This document shows positions 8,598 to 17,890 of a stretch of 64,000 nucleotides of DNA, one piece after another. Below the pieces are notes generated by a model, which saw nothing but the letters and a program-made list of their open reading frames with translations, did no database searches and was not told where the DNA came from. Location of the stretch: contig JABABQ010000067.1 in NCBI GenBank assembly GCA_014238155.1, positions 62,001-126,000 of the forward strand, written 5' to 3'. How positions within the stretch are numbered: position 1 is the first letter of the stretch; every line of letters starts with the position of its first letter. The translations under genes and the position numbers were made by a program. This stretch comes from Rhizobiaceae bacterium (GTDB lineage: Bacteria > Pseudomonadota > Alphaproteobacteria > Rhizobiales > Rhizobiaceae).

Positions 8598-9623
8598 TCA
8601 CATCCCCTCATAGGCGTGGCGGAAACTAGCGTCAGCAGGAGCAAACCGTGCACCACCTTCACCAAAACAGGAGTGCTGACGCCAATCATGGGCCTTGTTG
8701 TCTGCGAGCTTGGAAATGTCACTCATGTACTCGCTTGCTTCACCCCGCAGATCGCGTTCAATGGCTTGCCAATTGGGGTAATGATTGAACGCATCAAGCC
8801 AGATTGCACGCCCTGCGAGAAAACCGGAGGCACCGGCTTTGAATGCATGATCGAGAACGTTGCGAAATTCCTGCTTGCCTGCCCCCGCCGACAACATCAC
8901 CCACGGTCGGCCGGACAATTGTCCCATTTCATCGAAAACAGCCTGCACTTCCGCCGAGCCATCTGCGTCGGATGCATTTACCGGGCTTTCCAGTTTAAAG
9001 ACGTCAACTCCATAGTCTGGCTTGGCAAATTCCTCGACCGATTTAAGAACGTCGTCGGCTTTCTTGCCCTTCATTTCCACATAGTCTTTGGTCTGGTGTG
9101 CGTCGGACGCCAGAGGATAGACCAGCAATTCAAACAGGAATGGAATATCGTATTTAGCACATTCCTCTCCGAGACGTTTGGTATAGTCCCGTTGCGCATC
9201 GCATGTTTTTGCATCGGCATCTGGTCGATACCAGGCGAGAACCTTTACCGCATCGCCTCCCATCCGCTTAATCTTGGCAACCGACCAGTCATCAATGTCG
9301 GAAGATATTCGTCCGCCATTGGTTTCCTGAAACAATGAGTCCTCAAGCGTGACAATCAGACCCTTGGTTGGAGAAAAGCGGTCGACGGCTTCCGGCACAG
9401 CGTAGTGCGGATCGAGCAACATGGCAGTGCTCTGGGCCTGCAATGTTTCCACCAATAACCGCTTGAATCGAGCAACATCACCCCAGGGAGCATTTTCCAC
9501 ACCGTGATATTTAGCAATTGGGTTTTTGATCGGCGGTCGCTGATCAACAGCAGTCATTTTGAAAATACCATTATCGTCGGCCATGCGACGCATGCCCCAC
9601 AGTTTACCAGGTGTCAGTTGCAT
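8598..9623 (-). CDS. LacD/YihT-like class I aldolase (ketose-(bis)phosphate aldolase family)
   Basis: A 341-residue TIM-barrel aldolase. The opening LWGMRRMADDNGIFKMTAVDQRPPI matches the tagatose-1,6-bisphosphate aldolase (LacD) and sulfofructose-phosphate aldolase (YihT) family, and DVFKLESP at about 207-214 contains the presumed Schiff-base lysine (K210). These enzymes split a ketose phosphate into dihydroxyacetone phosphate and an aldehyde. No sugar kinase lies beside it. It is first in a packed unit with an isomerase-like protein and an oxidoreductase, preceded by GGGAG eight bases before the ATG. The upstream peroxidase-like gene ends only 33 bases away, so the transcript may start further out. 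Confidence 0.85.
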   Translation of the reverse strand: MQLTPGKLWGMRRMADDNGIFKMTAVDQRPPIKNPIAKYHGVENAPWGDVARFKRLLVETLQAQSTAMLLDPHYAVPEAVDRFSPTKGLIVTLEDSLFQETNGGRISSDIDDWSVAKIKRMGGDAVKVLAWYRPDADAKTCDAQRDYTKRLGEECAKYDIPFLFELLVYPLASDAHQTKDYVEMKGKKADDVLKSVEEFAKPDYGVDVFKLESPVNASDADGSAEVQAVFDEMGQLSGRPWVMLSAGAGKQEFRNVLDHAFKAGASGFLAGRAIWLDAFNHYPNWQAIERDLRGEASEYMSDISKLADNKAHDWRQHSCFGEGGARFAPADASFRHAYEGM

Positions 9624-9656
9624 GCGTTTTTCTCCCGCACAGAATTGGTTGCTTCG

Positions 9657-10976
9657 CTAGTCGATCGCAAGGCCGCTAGGGACGGTGTTTGGTTTCCCGA
9701 GGCGACCCTTTACAGAATCCGTCCCGGTGAGTGCTTTTAAAAATGCCACCAGATCTGCGACTTCCGGATCGCTGAGCTGGATGGCTTGAATATCAATCTT
9801 GGATTTCAGTCGTTGACGTTCCCTGCGATCCTGAAGCGCAACAAAGTCAACCGAAGCAAGCCAGGGCACCGCTGGCAGATCAACCTGCTCTGGTCGCCAG
9901 TTGCTCCAACTGGTCGTTGGATCAAGGTGATGTCGAACGATCCCTTCCAGCGTCGCATAGGCGCCATTGTGGCCAAATGGACCGGTCAGCTCGATATTGC
10001 GCAATTGCGGAGTGCGAAATCTGTAAGCATCTTCAAGACGGTCACTTTCACCCATACGACCGACATCGCGGACATAAGGATCAAAAGGTCGTGTCCGTCC
10101 CGGTCCAAAATGCGGCAGGGCCAGCGCGTGAAATTTTTGGTCGGAAAACAGTTTTCCAGAATGACAAGATGCACAACGGGCTTCGCCAAAAAACAGTTTT
10201 AGGCCGTGTTTTTCAGAATCCGAAAGCGCTGTCAGGTTGCCAGCAGTATAGGCATCATAACGGCTGTCAAATGACTGCCACTCGAAGTTCATAAACTCTG
10301 CCAAGGCATTGACGATGTGATTGATGGCGACGTCAGGCGATGTGTCTACATCATCAAATGCCTCAACAAAAAGGCGACCATATTCAGGGATAATCCGCAC
10401 CCTCTTGGCAAGAATTGGCCAGACATTGTCGATCCGATCGTGAGCAGCGCCGGCCACCTGATTTTCCCTCGGATTGCCTGCCATCTCAAATTGAGCCGTC
10501 ATCGGAAACAGGGCTTGTGCAGCCAGAATGTTATCAAGCCCCGGTGGCAGCCACTCTTCTGCTGGAGAATCAAACCCATTTTCGTAGACATCGGATTTGC
10601 TCAGCCGGCCGTCATGAAACAGAACATCAATTTCCCGTGCCCCAAGATTCCACAACGCAGACGCGTTTCGCGGAATACGTTTTTTGATACGGTCATCTTC
10701 GCGACCCGCGGTGCGGGTGGGTCCAACCCCTTCACCGCCTTCTCCAATACCGAGCGGCAATCCGTCACTGGTGCCAAAATCAGGGCTGTGGCAGGTGCCG
10801 CAGGATATATTTCGATTGCCGGACAAGATGGGATCATAAAATAGCAACTGGCCCAGTCGGGCTTTTTTGTCATCTATTGGATAGAAGTCTCCGATACTTA
10901 GCGGCGCTGGAATTTCAGTTGCCTGAGCGGTCGATGAGGCGGTAAATTGAAACACAATAGCCAGGCCAGTGATCAA
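9657..10976 (-). CDS. di-haem cytochrome c peroxidase/MauG-like protein
   Basis: A secreted di-haem c protein of about 439 residues from the TTG used here. Two CxxCH haem sites are visible, CGTCH at about 59-63 and CASCH at about 268-272, in the order and spacing of bacterial cytochrome c peroxidases and MauG-like proteins. The segment before ATEIPAPL is hydrophobic and fits a signal peptide. The start is uncertain: there is no ATG near the signal peptide, and the open frame continues 148 codons further, antisense to the Sel1-repeat gene, to an ATG at 11420. I prefer the TTG because it gives a signal peptide and avoids that overlap. The function is either peroxide reduction or oxidation of an unknown substrate. 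Confidence 0.82.
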   Translation of the reverse strand: MITGLAIVFQFTASSTAQATEIPAPLSIGDFYPIDDKKARLGQLLFYDPILSGNRNISCGTCHSPDFGTSDGLPLGIGEGGEGVGPTRTAGREDDRIKKRIPRNASALWNLGAREIDVLFHDGRLSKSDVYENGFDSPAEEWLPPGLDNILAAQALFPMTAQFEMAGNPRENQVAGAAHDRIDNVWPILAKRVRIIPEYGRLFVEAFDDVDTSPDVAINHIVNALAEFMNFEWQSFDSRYDAYTAGNLTALSDSEKHGLKLFFGEARCASCHSGKLFSDQKFHALALPHFGPGRTRPFDPYVRDVGRMGESDRLEDAYRFRTPQLRNIELTGPFGHNGAYATLEGIVRHHLDPTTSWSNWRPEQVDLPAVPWLASVDFVALQDRRERQRLKSKIDIQAIQLSDPEVADLVAFLKALTGTDSVKGRLGKPNTVPSGLAID

Positions 10977-10991
10977 ACCAAGAGAGACAAC

Positions 10992-11465
10992 ATGCGCAAG
11001 ACACTTATTTTTCTGACCTGTCTGCTTCCCAGCATCGCGCAAGCGGAGATCGAAACAGGTCGCGATCTTATGGATGCCAAGAAGTATCAACAAGCGATGC
11101 AGGAACTGCTGCCAGCGGCGCGTTCGGGCAATGCCGACGCCGAGGAGTTGATTGGCGTCATGTATGCTATGGGGCTTGGTGTGGAGCGCGACGATATCCG
11201 TGCATTTGAATGGTATTTGCGAGCTTCGCTCAAGGGGCATCCTGGGGCACAATCTGGCATTGGCTGGTATTATGAAGTCGGCCGGGGAATGCCCGAACCT
11301 GATCTCGTTCGTGCCTATACTTGGTATGTGCTCTCCGCCATCGGAGGTGATCCGGACGCGGCCATATCTCAGGAAGAGGTCGTGAAGAAGATGACCCCGG
11401 AACAAATTGAAAAAGCCCATATTTTGATCGATGATTACAAAGCGTGGCTTTACCCGTTTCGGTAA
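10992..11465 (+). CDS. exported Sel1/TPR-repeat protein
   Basis: A 157-residue protein with a Sec signal peptide (MRKTLIFLTCLLPSIAQAE, cleavage near AQA-E). The mature chain contains Sel1-like repeats, seen as AEELIGVMYAMGLGVERDD and AQSGIGWYYEVGRGMPEPD, each followed by a helix reading R-A-F/Y-x-W-Y. Such repeats are protein-interaction scaffolds in the periplasm. I chose the ATG directly before the signal peptide; an upstream in-frame ATG adds a charged, non-signal leader. The gene is divergent from the peroxidase-like gene with only about 15 bp between starts, so each promoter must lie inside the other gene or the peroxidase must be transcribed from further away. Confidence 0.8.
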   Translation: MRKTLIFLTCLLPSIAQAEIETGRDLMDAKKYQQAMQELLPAARSGNADAEELIGVMYAMGLGVERDDIRAFEWYLRASLKGHPGAQSGIGWYYEVGRGMPEPDLVRAYTWYVLSAIGGDPDAAISQEEVVKKMTPEQIEKAHILIDDYKAWLYPFR

Positions 11466-11547
11466 AGGCAGAGCGCTGGAAAAACTAGTTAGTGGAATTG
11501 GTTAGGGGCCGCCACCGTTACCCAGCAGCGACCCGAAGTATCTTATC

Positions 11548-12606
11548 TTATTCGATGTCTTTGGCAGCGCCTGCGTTGATATCGGCTTCGGCCGCGGCCA
11601 CAGCTGATGTCAATGCGTTAAACGATTCAGGTCCGCCCTTAACATTGTCCTTGAACCAGTCATAAACCGGTGCGGCAGCAGATTTGAATGCAGCTTTCTG
11701 CTCAGGGGTTGGCACATACAGATCACCACCACCGGCAACAAAGTCCTGGTAAGCCTTGATGGACTTGCGCTTCGGTGAAGCAAATGTTGCCTGCTGCAAA
11801 GCAGCAAATCCATCTACAACCACACGACGCAACCCATCCGGCATGGACTTGAATTTGGCGTTATTCATCCACCAAAGGGCACCCATATAGGCGTGACCGT
11901 CCAAGGTAACATATTGCAGACCAGCATCCGGGAACTTCATGCCCATAATGTCGGTGATGCCGTTCTTGGACCCTTCAACCACGCCGGTCTGGAAGGAGGT
12001 GAACAGTTCAGGCCAAGGAATCGGTGTTGGTGAAGCACCCAGCGCACGAACCAGCTCCTGAGGCAGGTCGGCAACGACGGTACGAATTTTCAAACCATCC
12101 ATGTCGGCAGGCGCAGCTACGCGACGCTTGGTGTTAGCAAAGTTGCGCCAGCCACCAGTGTTACCGATGGTCATCAGGCGAATGGCATCGTCAGAATCAG
12201 CCAGGGCCATCTTGCGCAAAGTGCGCGTAAAGTCACCAGCCAGAACGTGCTCAGCAACACGGTCATCGGCCATCAGATATGGCAGGTCGAGCACCTGCAC
12301 ATAGGGGAAGATGCCGGAGGCGCCGCCAGAAGTTGAAATATAAACATCAATTGAGCCGTCTGCTACGCCCTGAAGGCATTCTGCACCTTTCGAGCAAAGC
12401 TGTGTACCGATAAACAATTCAACAGCGATGGTTCCGTTTGACGCAGATTCAACGTAGTTTTTGAATACTACAAGACCGTCATAGTCTTCGTCGTTTTCGT
12501 TCGAGTTGGCAGTTGCGCGGATTGTATAATCCGCCGCCATTGCCACTACAGATGTCGTTGCAAGCATGGCTGCCAGCGTGACGGTTTTCATAAATTTTTT
12601 GACCAT
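11548..12606 (-). CDS. TRAP transporter substrate-binding protein (DctP family)
   Basis: A 352-residue periplasmic solute receptor. It has a signal peptide (MVKKFMKTVTLAAMLATTSV, cleavage after AMAA) and the DctP fold: ADYTIRATANSNENDEDYDGL at the mature N-terminus, and a central motif KIRTVVADLPQELVRALGA with the arginine that usually grips a carboxylate. It is the last gene of a dctQ-dctM-dctP unit and has a very strong GGGAGGAA site four bases before the ATG, fitting the high dose of receptor needed. The ligand is unknown; most TRAP ligands are organic or sugar acids, and the neighbouring sugar genes make a sugar acid plausible, which is inference. Confidence 0.92.
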   Translation of the reverse strand: MVKKFMKTVTLAAMLATTSVVAMAADYTIRATANSNENDEDYDGLVVFKNYVESASNGTIAVELFIGTQLCSKGAECLQGVADGSIDVYISTSGGASGIFPYVQVLDLPYLMADDRVAEHVLAGDFTRTLRKMALADSDDAIRLMTIGNTGGWRNFANTKRRVAAPADMDGLKIRTVVADLPQELVRALGASPTPIPWPELFTSFQTGVVEGSKNGITDIMGMKFPDAGLQYVTLDGHAYMGALWWMNNAKFKSMPDGLRRVVVDGFAALQQATFASPKRKSIKAYQDFVAGGGDLYVPTPEQKAAFKSAAAPVYDWFKDNVKGGPESFNALTSAVAAAEADINAGAAKDIE

Positions 12607-12640
12607 TAGATTCCTCCCGGTTGGTCTTTTTCAAGTTTCT

Positions 12641-14134
12641 TCACTGCACAAACCCCGTCAGGCGAGGAATGGTCATTGAAATTGCAGGTATGTAGGTGAT
12701 CAGGAAAATTACGACGACTTCAACGGCCAGAAACGGCAGAATAGCTTTTGAAATCGTCTCGACTTTTTCTCCACTGACCGACGATGCCACGAATAACACC
12801 AGCCCCATTGGGGGCGTCGCCAGCCCGACTGTCAAGTTGACACTCATGATGATGGCGAAGTGAACCGGATGTACTCCGAGTTCAACGAAAATCGGGGCCA
12901 GGATTGGGCCCAGGATAATGATCGCGGGTCCGGCATCCAAAAACATCCCGACGATGAAAAGTAAAATATTGATCAGGAACAGCAGGATCAGCGGGTCATC
13001 CGACAGGTTGAGAATGCCATTGGCCAGTTGTTCTGGAGCATGGCTAAGGCTGACAACAGTCTTGAACGCAACTGCCGCTCCGACCAACAACAAAACCGTT
13101 GAGGATCCAAGTGCAGACTTGGTCAAGATCTCCGGCAGGTCGGAAAGCTTCATGCTGCGCAATACAAAAAATGAAATGACCAGGGCATATGCCACCGCCA
13201 CTGCTGATGCTTCGGTCGGAGTAAACACGCCAACCAGTATTCCCCCGAGAATGATAATCGGTGTTTGAAGCGGAGCAACTGCGCGTTTGCAGATCAATCT
13301 GAAATCGTGGGACACACGTTTGCGTTGTGACATCAAGATGAAATGCGCAACCGGCAGGAAGATGGCCATCAATAACCAGTTATTGAGATCCAAATTCATC
13401 GTATCGCCAGCAAGATAGATGATGCCCTGGTATACCATCAACAACACAGCCGCGACGTTGATACGCAACAGAACAAACGATACCCAATGTTCCAGCGGCG
13501 AGATCGACTGGTCTTTTTTGACGATCCGTTCGGCTTTGGGAAGATCATACTTGTCGGCCAGCAGCCGCACCATCACCATCAATCCAACACCAACCATGAC
13601 ACCAGGAACAATGCCAGCCAGGAACAGGGCTGCAACGCTTTCGCCCATCACATAGGCATAGATGATCATGATGCCCGAAGGAGGTATGATCGGGCCGATC
13701 ACCGAACTAGCGGCGGTGATCGCTGCCGCAAAGCGTCTGGTATAACCGTTCTTTTCCATGGCCGGGATCAAGGTCGACCCAAGCGCTGAAGTATCAGCAA
13801 CCGCCGAGCCGGACAAACCAGCAAACAGGATGGATGACAAAATATTTACGTGCGCCAGACCGCCACGCAGGTGCCCCATCAGGGCCTGTGAAAACTCCAC
13901 CAGGCGGATGGTAATCCCACCTCGGTTCATCATTTCGCCGGCCAACATGAAAAAAGGCAGAGCCATCAGCGGAAACGAGTCCATGCCATTGTAGACATTG
14001 CGGTACAGCAGGGCGATGTCGCGCTCCTGACCGTTCAGCCACAACAACAGGCCTGGCGCTACCAACAGGGCAAAGAAAACCGGAAGACCGATCATTAGGA
14101 AAATCAGAAATACAGGAAGGAACCAGACAAGCAT
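12641..14134 (-). CDS. TRAP transporter large permease (DctM family)
   Basis: A 497-residue integral membrane protein with about 12 or more hydrophobic segments. DctM hallmarks are visible: GLSGSAVADTSALGSTLIPAM in the first half and the later FLDAGPAIIILGPILAPIF and GLATPPMGLVLFVAS segments of the ion-transporter superfamily. It couples sodium flow to uptake of the solute delivered by the DctP receptor. Its ATG overlaps the stop of dctQ by one base (TGATG), so the two permease subunits are translationally coupled. It is somewhat longer than the usual roughly 430 residues because of an extra hydrophobic/loop section around residues 215-290. Confidence 0.92.
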   Translation of the reverse strand: MLVWFLPVFLIFLMIGLPVFFALLVAPGLLLWLNGQERDIALLYRNVYNGMDSFPLMALPFFMLAGEMMNRGGITIRLVEFSQALMGHLRGGLAHVNILSSILFAGLSGSAVADTSALGSTLIPAMEKNGYTRRFAAAITAASSVIGPIIPPSGIMIIYAYVMGESVAALFLAGIVPGVMVGVGLMVMVRLLADKYDLPKAERIVKKDQSISPLEHWVSFVLLRINVAAVLLMVYQGIIYLAGDTMNLDLNNWLLMAIFLPVAHFILMSQRKRVSHDFRLICKRAVAPLQTPIIILGGILVGVFTPTEASAVAVAYALVISFFVLRSMKLSDLPEILTKSALGSSTVLLLVGAAVAFKTVVSLSHAPEQLANGILNLSDDPLILLFLINILLFIVGMFLDAGPAIIILGPILAPIFVELGVHPVHFAIIMSVNLTVGLATPPMGLVLFVASSVSGEKVETISKAILPFLAVEVVVIFLITYIPAISMTIPRLTGFVQ

Positions 14135-14727
14135 CAGTCAGCTCCTGCCATGATTGTTTCACCGGTATCCGGAAGCTCCTGATCCGGATTGAACAGAAGA
14201 ATGATGCTGCGTAAAATAAGCTCGATATTGACGATGAATATCAACACCACACCAGCGAGCAGGGCACCATACATGTAGCGTAACTTGACCCGGATAGATT
14301 CACCGCCAACCCAATCCAGCGGGACGCGCATCGCCGAAGCATCAAAATTTCCGCCAAATCCGAATGTGTGCTTCCAGCCGAACTGAATGCTCACAAAAAG
14401 CACGACCGTCGACAACAATAGAAGCACCAGCATCAGCACCTGTCCGGTACGCCGCGGCAGCGCCTGAGGCAACATGTCGATGGCCACAAACCCTCCCCAA
14501 CGCATTGCCGAAGGTGCAATCAACCCCGTCATCCACAGCATGCAGAAGCGCGCCGCCTCTTCTGGCCAGGACAAGGCGTTGTTGAAGATGTACCGCATGA
14601 CGACCTGCAGCAGAATAACGCCAACCATGATAGCCAACGCGAACCACGCAATATTGCGTCCGATTTTCAAAATGATCGATAACACCGCCGAGAATGGTCT
14701 GAGAATCGATGTCAGAATCGCTGCCAC
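14134..14727 (-). CDS. TRAP transporter small permease (DctQ family)
   Basis: A protein of 197 residues with four membrane segments, matching the DctQ family (RNIAWFALAIMVGVILLQVV and YIFNNALSWPEEAARFCMLW, the second being the family's most conserved stretch). I chose a GTG with AAAAGG about ten bases upstream; an in-frame ATG 102 bases further out (14829) would add a charged leader unlike the family. DctQ binds DctM to form the permease. It is the first gene of the TRAP unit and lies directly downstream of the LacI-family gene, separated by a promoter with an overlapping operator. Confidence 0.82.
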   Translation of the reverse strand: MAAILTSILRPFSAVLSIILKIGRNIAWFALAIMVGVILLQVVMRYIFNNALSWPEEAARFCMLWMTGLIAPSAMRWGGFVAIDMLPQALPRRTGQVLMLVLLLLSTVVLFVSIQFGWKHTFGFGGNFDASAMRVPLDWVGGESIRVKLRYMYGALLAGVVLIFIVNIELILRSIILLFNPDQELPDTGETIMAGAD

Positions 14728-14880
14728 GTGATTATCGCCTTTTGGTTGCTCGTCATCGTATTCATTGTCAGGCAAGCTTCGCAAATGAACCAATCTGCGT
14801 GTCCACCGCGGTTCACATCTTGCCCTCACCCCACGGTTTTTAAGCCGGGGAAACTGGATTTACATATCAATTCCTCAAAA

Positions 14881-14909
14881 ATGGTACCGGTATCATTTTA
14901 ATGAGTCAA
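14881..14909 (-). promoter_or_regulatory. promoter of the TRAP operon with overlapping GntR/LacI-type operator
   Basis: On the minus strand TTGACT (14909-14904) is followed after 17 bases by TACCAT (14886-14881), a good sigma-70 arrangement. Positions 14881-14896 are a 16-bp near-perfect palindrome, ATGGTACCGGTATCAT on the plus strand, differing from perfect symmetry in one base pair. It resembles the gluconate-repressor (GntR/IdnR) operator of enterobacteria, ATGTTACCGGTAACAT. It covers the -10 box and part of the spacer, where a bound LacI-family protein would block transcription. The regulator gene just upstream is GntR-like, so the pairing is consistent. Confidence 0.75.
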
Positions 14910-14949
14910 GAGCTTAGCTCAATGCCTGTGGGATGTTTTGAATTCGTCA

Positions 14950-15963
14950 TTATGCAGATTCCCTTTCCACAAGACTGAATCCCATATCAAAGACGCGCTG
15001 CGTTTCAGCTTCACCCCGCAGGGCGGCAAGGACAACGCCTGCGACTTTTTCCCCGATCGCACGACGTGGCACGCCGATGGTGGTCAAGGAGGGTTTTATG
15101 AGCTTCGCCAGGCGTTCATCATCAAAACCTGCCACCGCGATATCTCCTGGAACGCGCAATCTGCGACGGTTGCATTCCAGCAGCGCGCCGAGCGCCAATA
15201 TGTCGGAAGCGGCAAATACTGCATCCAGCGAATTGTTGTTTGACAGCAATTCCCGCATCGCTCTGGCGCCATCTTCAAACTCAAACGGCACGTCGCGAAT
15301 GAGACTTTCATCGATTGGCAAATTGTGCGCCATCAACGCAGCGCGGTATCCGTCGAGGCGGCTTTGCGTGCGGTCATTGTTCTCAAGCAAACCACCGATA
15401 AATCCGATTTTTCGATGTCCCTTGCCGAATAAATAGTCGGTCATCGAATAGGCAGCATCAAAGTTTGAAATACCAACACAAGCACCAAGAGGCTCATCGT
15501 TGAGGCTCCACATTTCGACGATCGGAATGGCAGCGCTTTTCAGCAAGGCATTGGTTTGATCGCTGTGTACATGGCCGGTCAAAACAATCGCATCGGCGCG
15601 TCGGGACAAAAAGGTGCGCACCAGAGATTCTTCCAGTTCCGGAGAATTATCACTATAGCCAACCAGCAACTGGTATCCGGAATCTCGCAGGCTGTCGGAG
15701 ATTGACTGCAACGTGTCGGCAAAAATCGAGTTGGACATGTTCGGCAATATGACCGCTACAAGATGGCTGGCATTTGTTGCCAATGTGCCTGCAGCGAGGT
15801 TTGGAATATAGTCAAGCTGCCGTGCGGCATCGACAACTTTTTGCCGAGTGGCGGGGCGCACCTTTGTCGAATTCTGCATCGCCCGTGAAGCGGTAATAGG
15901 GGACACACCGGCTACTTTTGCCACGTCCCTGATGGTCGCCCGCTTGTTATTTCTATGCCGCAT
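14950..15963 (-). CDS. LacI-family transcriptional regulator, GntR (gluconate repressor)-like
   Basis: A 337-residue regulator: an N-terminal LacI helix-turn-helix (ATIRDVAKVAGVSPITASRA, about residues 9-28) followed by hinge and periplasmic-binding-like sensor domain. The wording of the hinge and sensor (YIPNLAAGTLATNASHLVAV, LPNMSNSIFADTL, and the ending DMGFSLVERESA) is close to the enterobacterial gluconate repressor GntR rather than to LacI or PurR. I chose the ATG of MRHRNNKRATI; an upstream in-frame ATG adds 21 residues before the DNA-binding domain. It is followed on the same strand by the TRAP operon, whose promoter carries a GntR-like operator. The inducer is probably a sugar acid, as inference. 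Confidence 0.88.
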   Translation of the reverse strand: MRHRNNKRATIRDVAKVAGVSPITASRAMQNSTKVRPATRQKVVDAARQLDYIPNLAAGTLATNASHLVAVILPNMSNSIFADTLQSISDSLRDSGYQLLVGYSDNSPELEESLVRTFLSRRADAIVLTGHVHSDQTNALLKSAAIPIVEMWSLNDEPLGACVGISNFDAAYSMTDYLFGKGHRKIGFIGGLLENNDRTQSRLDGYRAALMAHNLPIDESLIRDVPFEFEDGARAMRELLSNNNSLDAVFAASDILALGALLECNRRRLRVPGDIAVAGFDDERLAKLIKPSLTTIGVPRRAIGEKVAGVVLAALRGEAETQRVFDMGFSLVERESA

Positions 15964-16216
15964 GAGAATCCAATTTGGTCGCGCAGAGTTACATAAATCG
16001 TAAGCATAAATTTTCGTCAATTCCAAATATGTCAGTTAATCCCTTGAAATTATTTATTTAAAAAATATTCGTTGACACTTTGAATTATGCTTTGAATTCA
16101 TCCGCCGGCTTGATTTCAAGTTTTGTCAATTTACCGTCGCTCGGCTAGCATATTCCGGCAGCGATAGGGAACAAAGCTGGCAAAATTCCTATCAAGAAGG
16201 TTGAAAGGAATCTGAC

Positions 16217-17890
16217 ATGGACAAATACGGCGACTTATACGACCTGGGTGGGCATCATTATCCCGTAACAACACAATCGGATAAGGCTCAAAAGTGGTTC
16301 GATCGGGGACTATTGTGGACCTATGGATATAACCACGAAGAGGCAGTCGCCTGCTTTGAAAAAGCTATTGAGGCTGACCCGAATTGTGCGATGGCGCATT
16401 GGGGACTGGGATATGCCGCGGGCCCCAATTACAATATGCCGTGGCATCTGTTTGACGATCGAAATCGTGCTGCTGCGCTGAAAACCGGGCACAATTCTTC
16501 GCAAGCGGCGCTCAAACTGACCGAAGGATTGACCGGCTGGGAAGCTGCATTGGTGAAGGCGCTGCCTGCTCGATACCCTCAGATCGATCCAATCGACGAC
16601 ATGTCACCCTGGAATGATAATTTCGCCGACGCAATGCGGGCCGCTTTTGGTGACAATTCCGACAGTTTGGAAGTGCGGACAATATTTGCTGAATCACTGC
16701 TCAATCGCACACCCTGGAAAATGTGGGATCTGCCGTCCGGCAAGCCAGCTGATAATGCTTCAACCGAAGAAGCTCAGGCCGTTCTGGAAGAAGCGATGGA
16801 TGAACATCCAGCCGCCATGGATCATCCGGGCCTGCTCCACCTGTATGTCCATCTGATGGAAATGTCGCCATTTCCGGAAAAAGCCCTGAAGGCAGGAGAC
16901 AGGTTGCGTACATTGGTACCTGACGCAGGCCATCTGGTTCACATGCCAACGCATATCGATGTGTTGTGCGGTCATTACCGTGATGCCGTTCATTGGAATG
17001 AACAGGCGAGCATTGCCGACCTGAAATATTGGCATGAGAACGGCTCCTTCAACATTTATTCCGGCTATCGTCTGCACAACTATCATTTTGTCATCTACGG
17101 CGCCCTGTTTCTGGGGCAAATTGAGCCGGCTTTGGCGGCAGTTCGCGGAGCAGCAGAAACGGTGCCAGAAGAAATGTTGCGCCTGGAAAGCCCTCCGATG
17201 GCGAATTATTTTGAAAGCTATCTGGCGATGCATCCACATGTTTTGGTACGCTTCGGGAAATGGCGCGAAGCGACCGAACTTGAACTCCCTGAAGACCAAC
17301 AGCTTTACTGCACATTGACCGCAAATGTGCACTATGCCCGTGGTGTGGCCCATGCTGCATTGGGCAATGTCGATGCTGCGGAGGCAGAAGAAAAACTGTT
17401 TCTCGAGGCCAAGGCACGCGTGCCCAAAACACGCCTTTTGCACAACAATAAAGTGATCAATCTGCTGGATATCGCAGCAAAGATGCTGCGCGGCGAAATC
17501 CTCTATCGCAAGGGCGATTTTGAAGAGGCATTTGCCGTTTTGCGAAAATCGGTCCAGCTGGATGACTCTCTACCTTACGATGAGCCCTGGGGCTGGATGC
17601 AACCAACCCGTCATGCCCTGGGGGCATTGTTATTGGAACAAGGACACCTGCAGGAAGCCGAAGAAACATTTCGGGCTGATCTGGGACTGGGCGGAGAGCT
17701 CAGTCGGGCATCAATTCATCCAGACAATGTATGGAGCCTGAAAGGTTTGTATGACTGCCTCAAGGCTCGTGGCGAAGCCGTTGAAATTGTTCAGATTGGG
17801 CAACGTCTCGACCTTGCAAATGCGCGCGCCGATAAGGCGGTTTCCGCTTCCTGTTTCTGTGCTCAGGCGGCGTTGCAGGCAGCGGAATAA
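16217..17890 (+). CDS. tetratricopeptide-repeat protein of unknown function
   Basis: A 557-residue protein, probably cytoplasmic since no signal peptide is seen. TPR-like helical pairs are visible, for example WFDRGLLWTYGYNHEEAVAC with FEKAIEADPNCAMAHWGLGY (about residues 33-75), and near the end GEILYRKGDFEEAFAVLRKS and ALGALLLEQGHLQEAEETFR. The middle contains histidine-rich stretches (HPGLLHLYVHLMEMS, HLVHMPTHIDVLCGHYRDAV) that could bind a metal. Similar long TPR proteins are widespread, but I cannot name a function. An MFS permease follows about 130 bp downstream in the same direction. Confidence 0.8.
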   Translation: MDKYGDLYDLGGHHYPVTTQSDKAQKWFDRGLLWTYGYNHEEAVACFEKAIEADPNCAMAHWGLGYAAGPNYNMPWHLFDDRNRAAALKTGHNSSQAALKLTEGLTGWEAALVKALPARYPQIDPIDDMSPWNDNFADAMRAAFGDNSDSLEVRTIFAESLLNRTPWKMWDLPSGKPADNASTEEAQAVLEEAMDEHPAAMDHPGLLHLYVHLMEMSPFPEKALKAGDRLRTLVPDAGHLVHMPTHIDVLCGHYRDAVHWNEQASIADLKYWHENGSFNIYSGYRLHNYHFVIYGALFLGQIEPALAAVRGAAETVPEEMLRLESPPMANYFESYLAMHPHVLVRFGKWREATELELPEDQQLYCTLTANVHYARGVAHAALGNVDAAEAEEKLFLEAKARVPKTRLLHNNKVINLLDIAAKMLRGEILYRKGDFEEAFAVLRKSVQLDDSLPYDEPWGWMQPTRHALGALLLEQGHLQEAEETFRADLGLGGELSRASIHPDNVWSLKGLYDCLKARGEAVEIVQIGQRLDLANARADKAVSASCFCAQAALQAAE

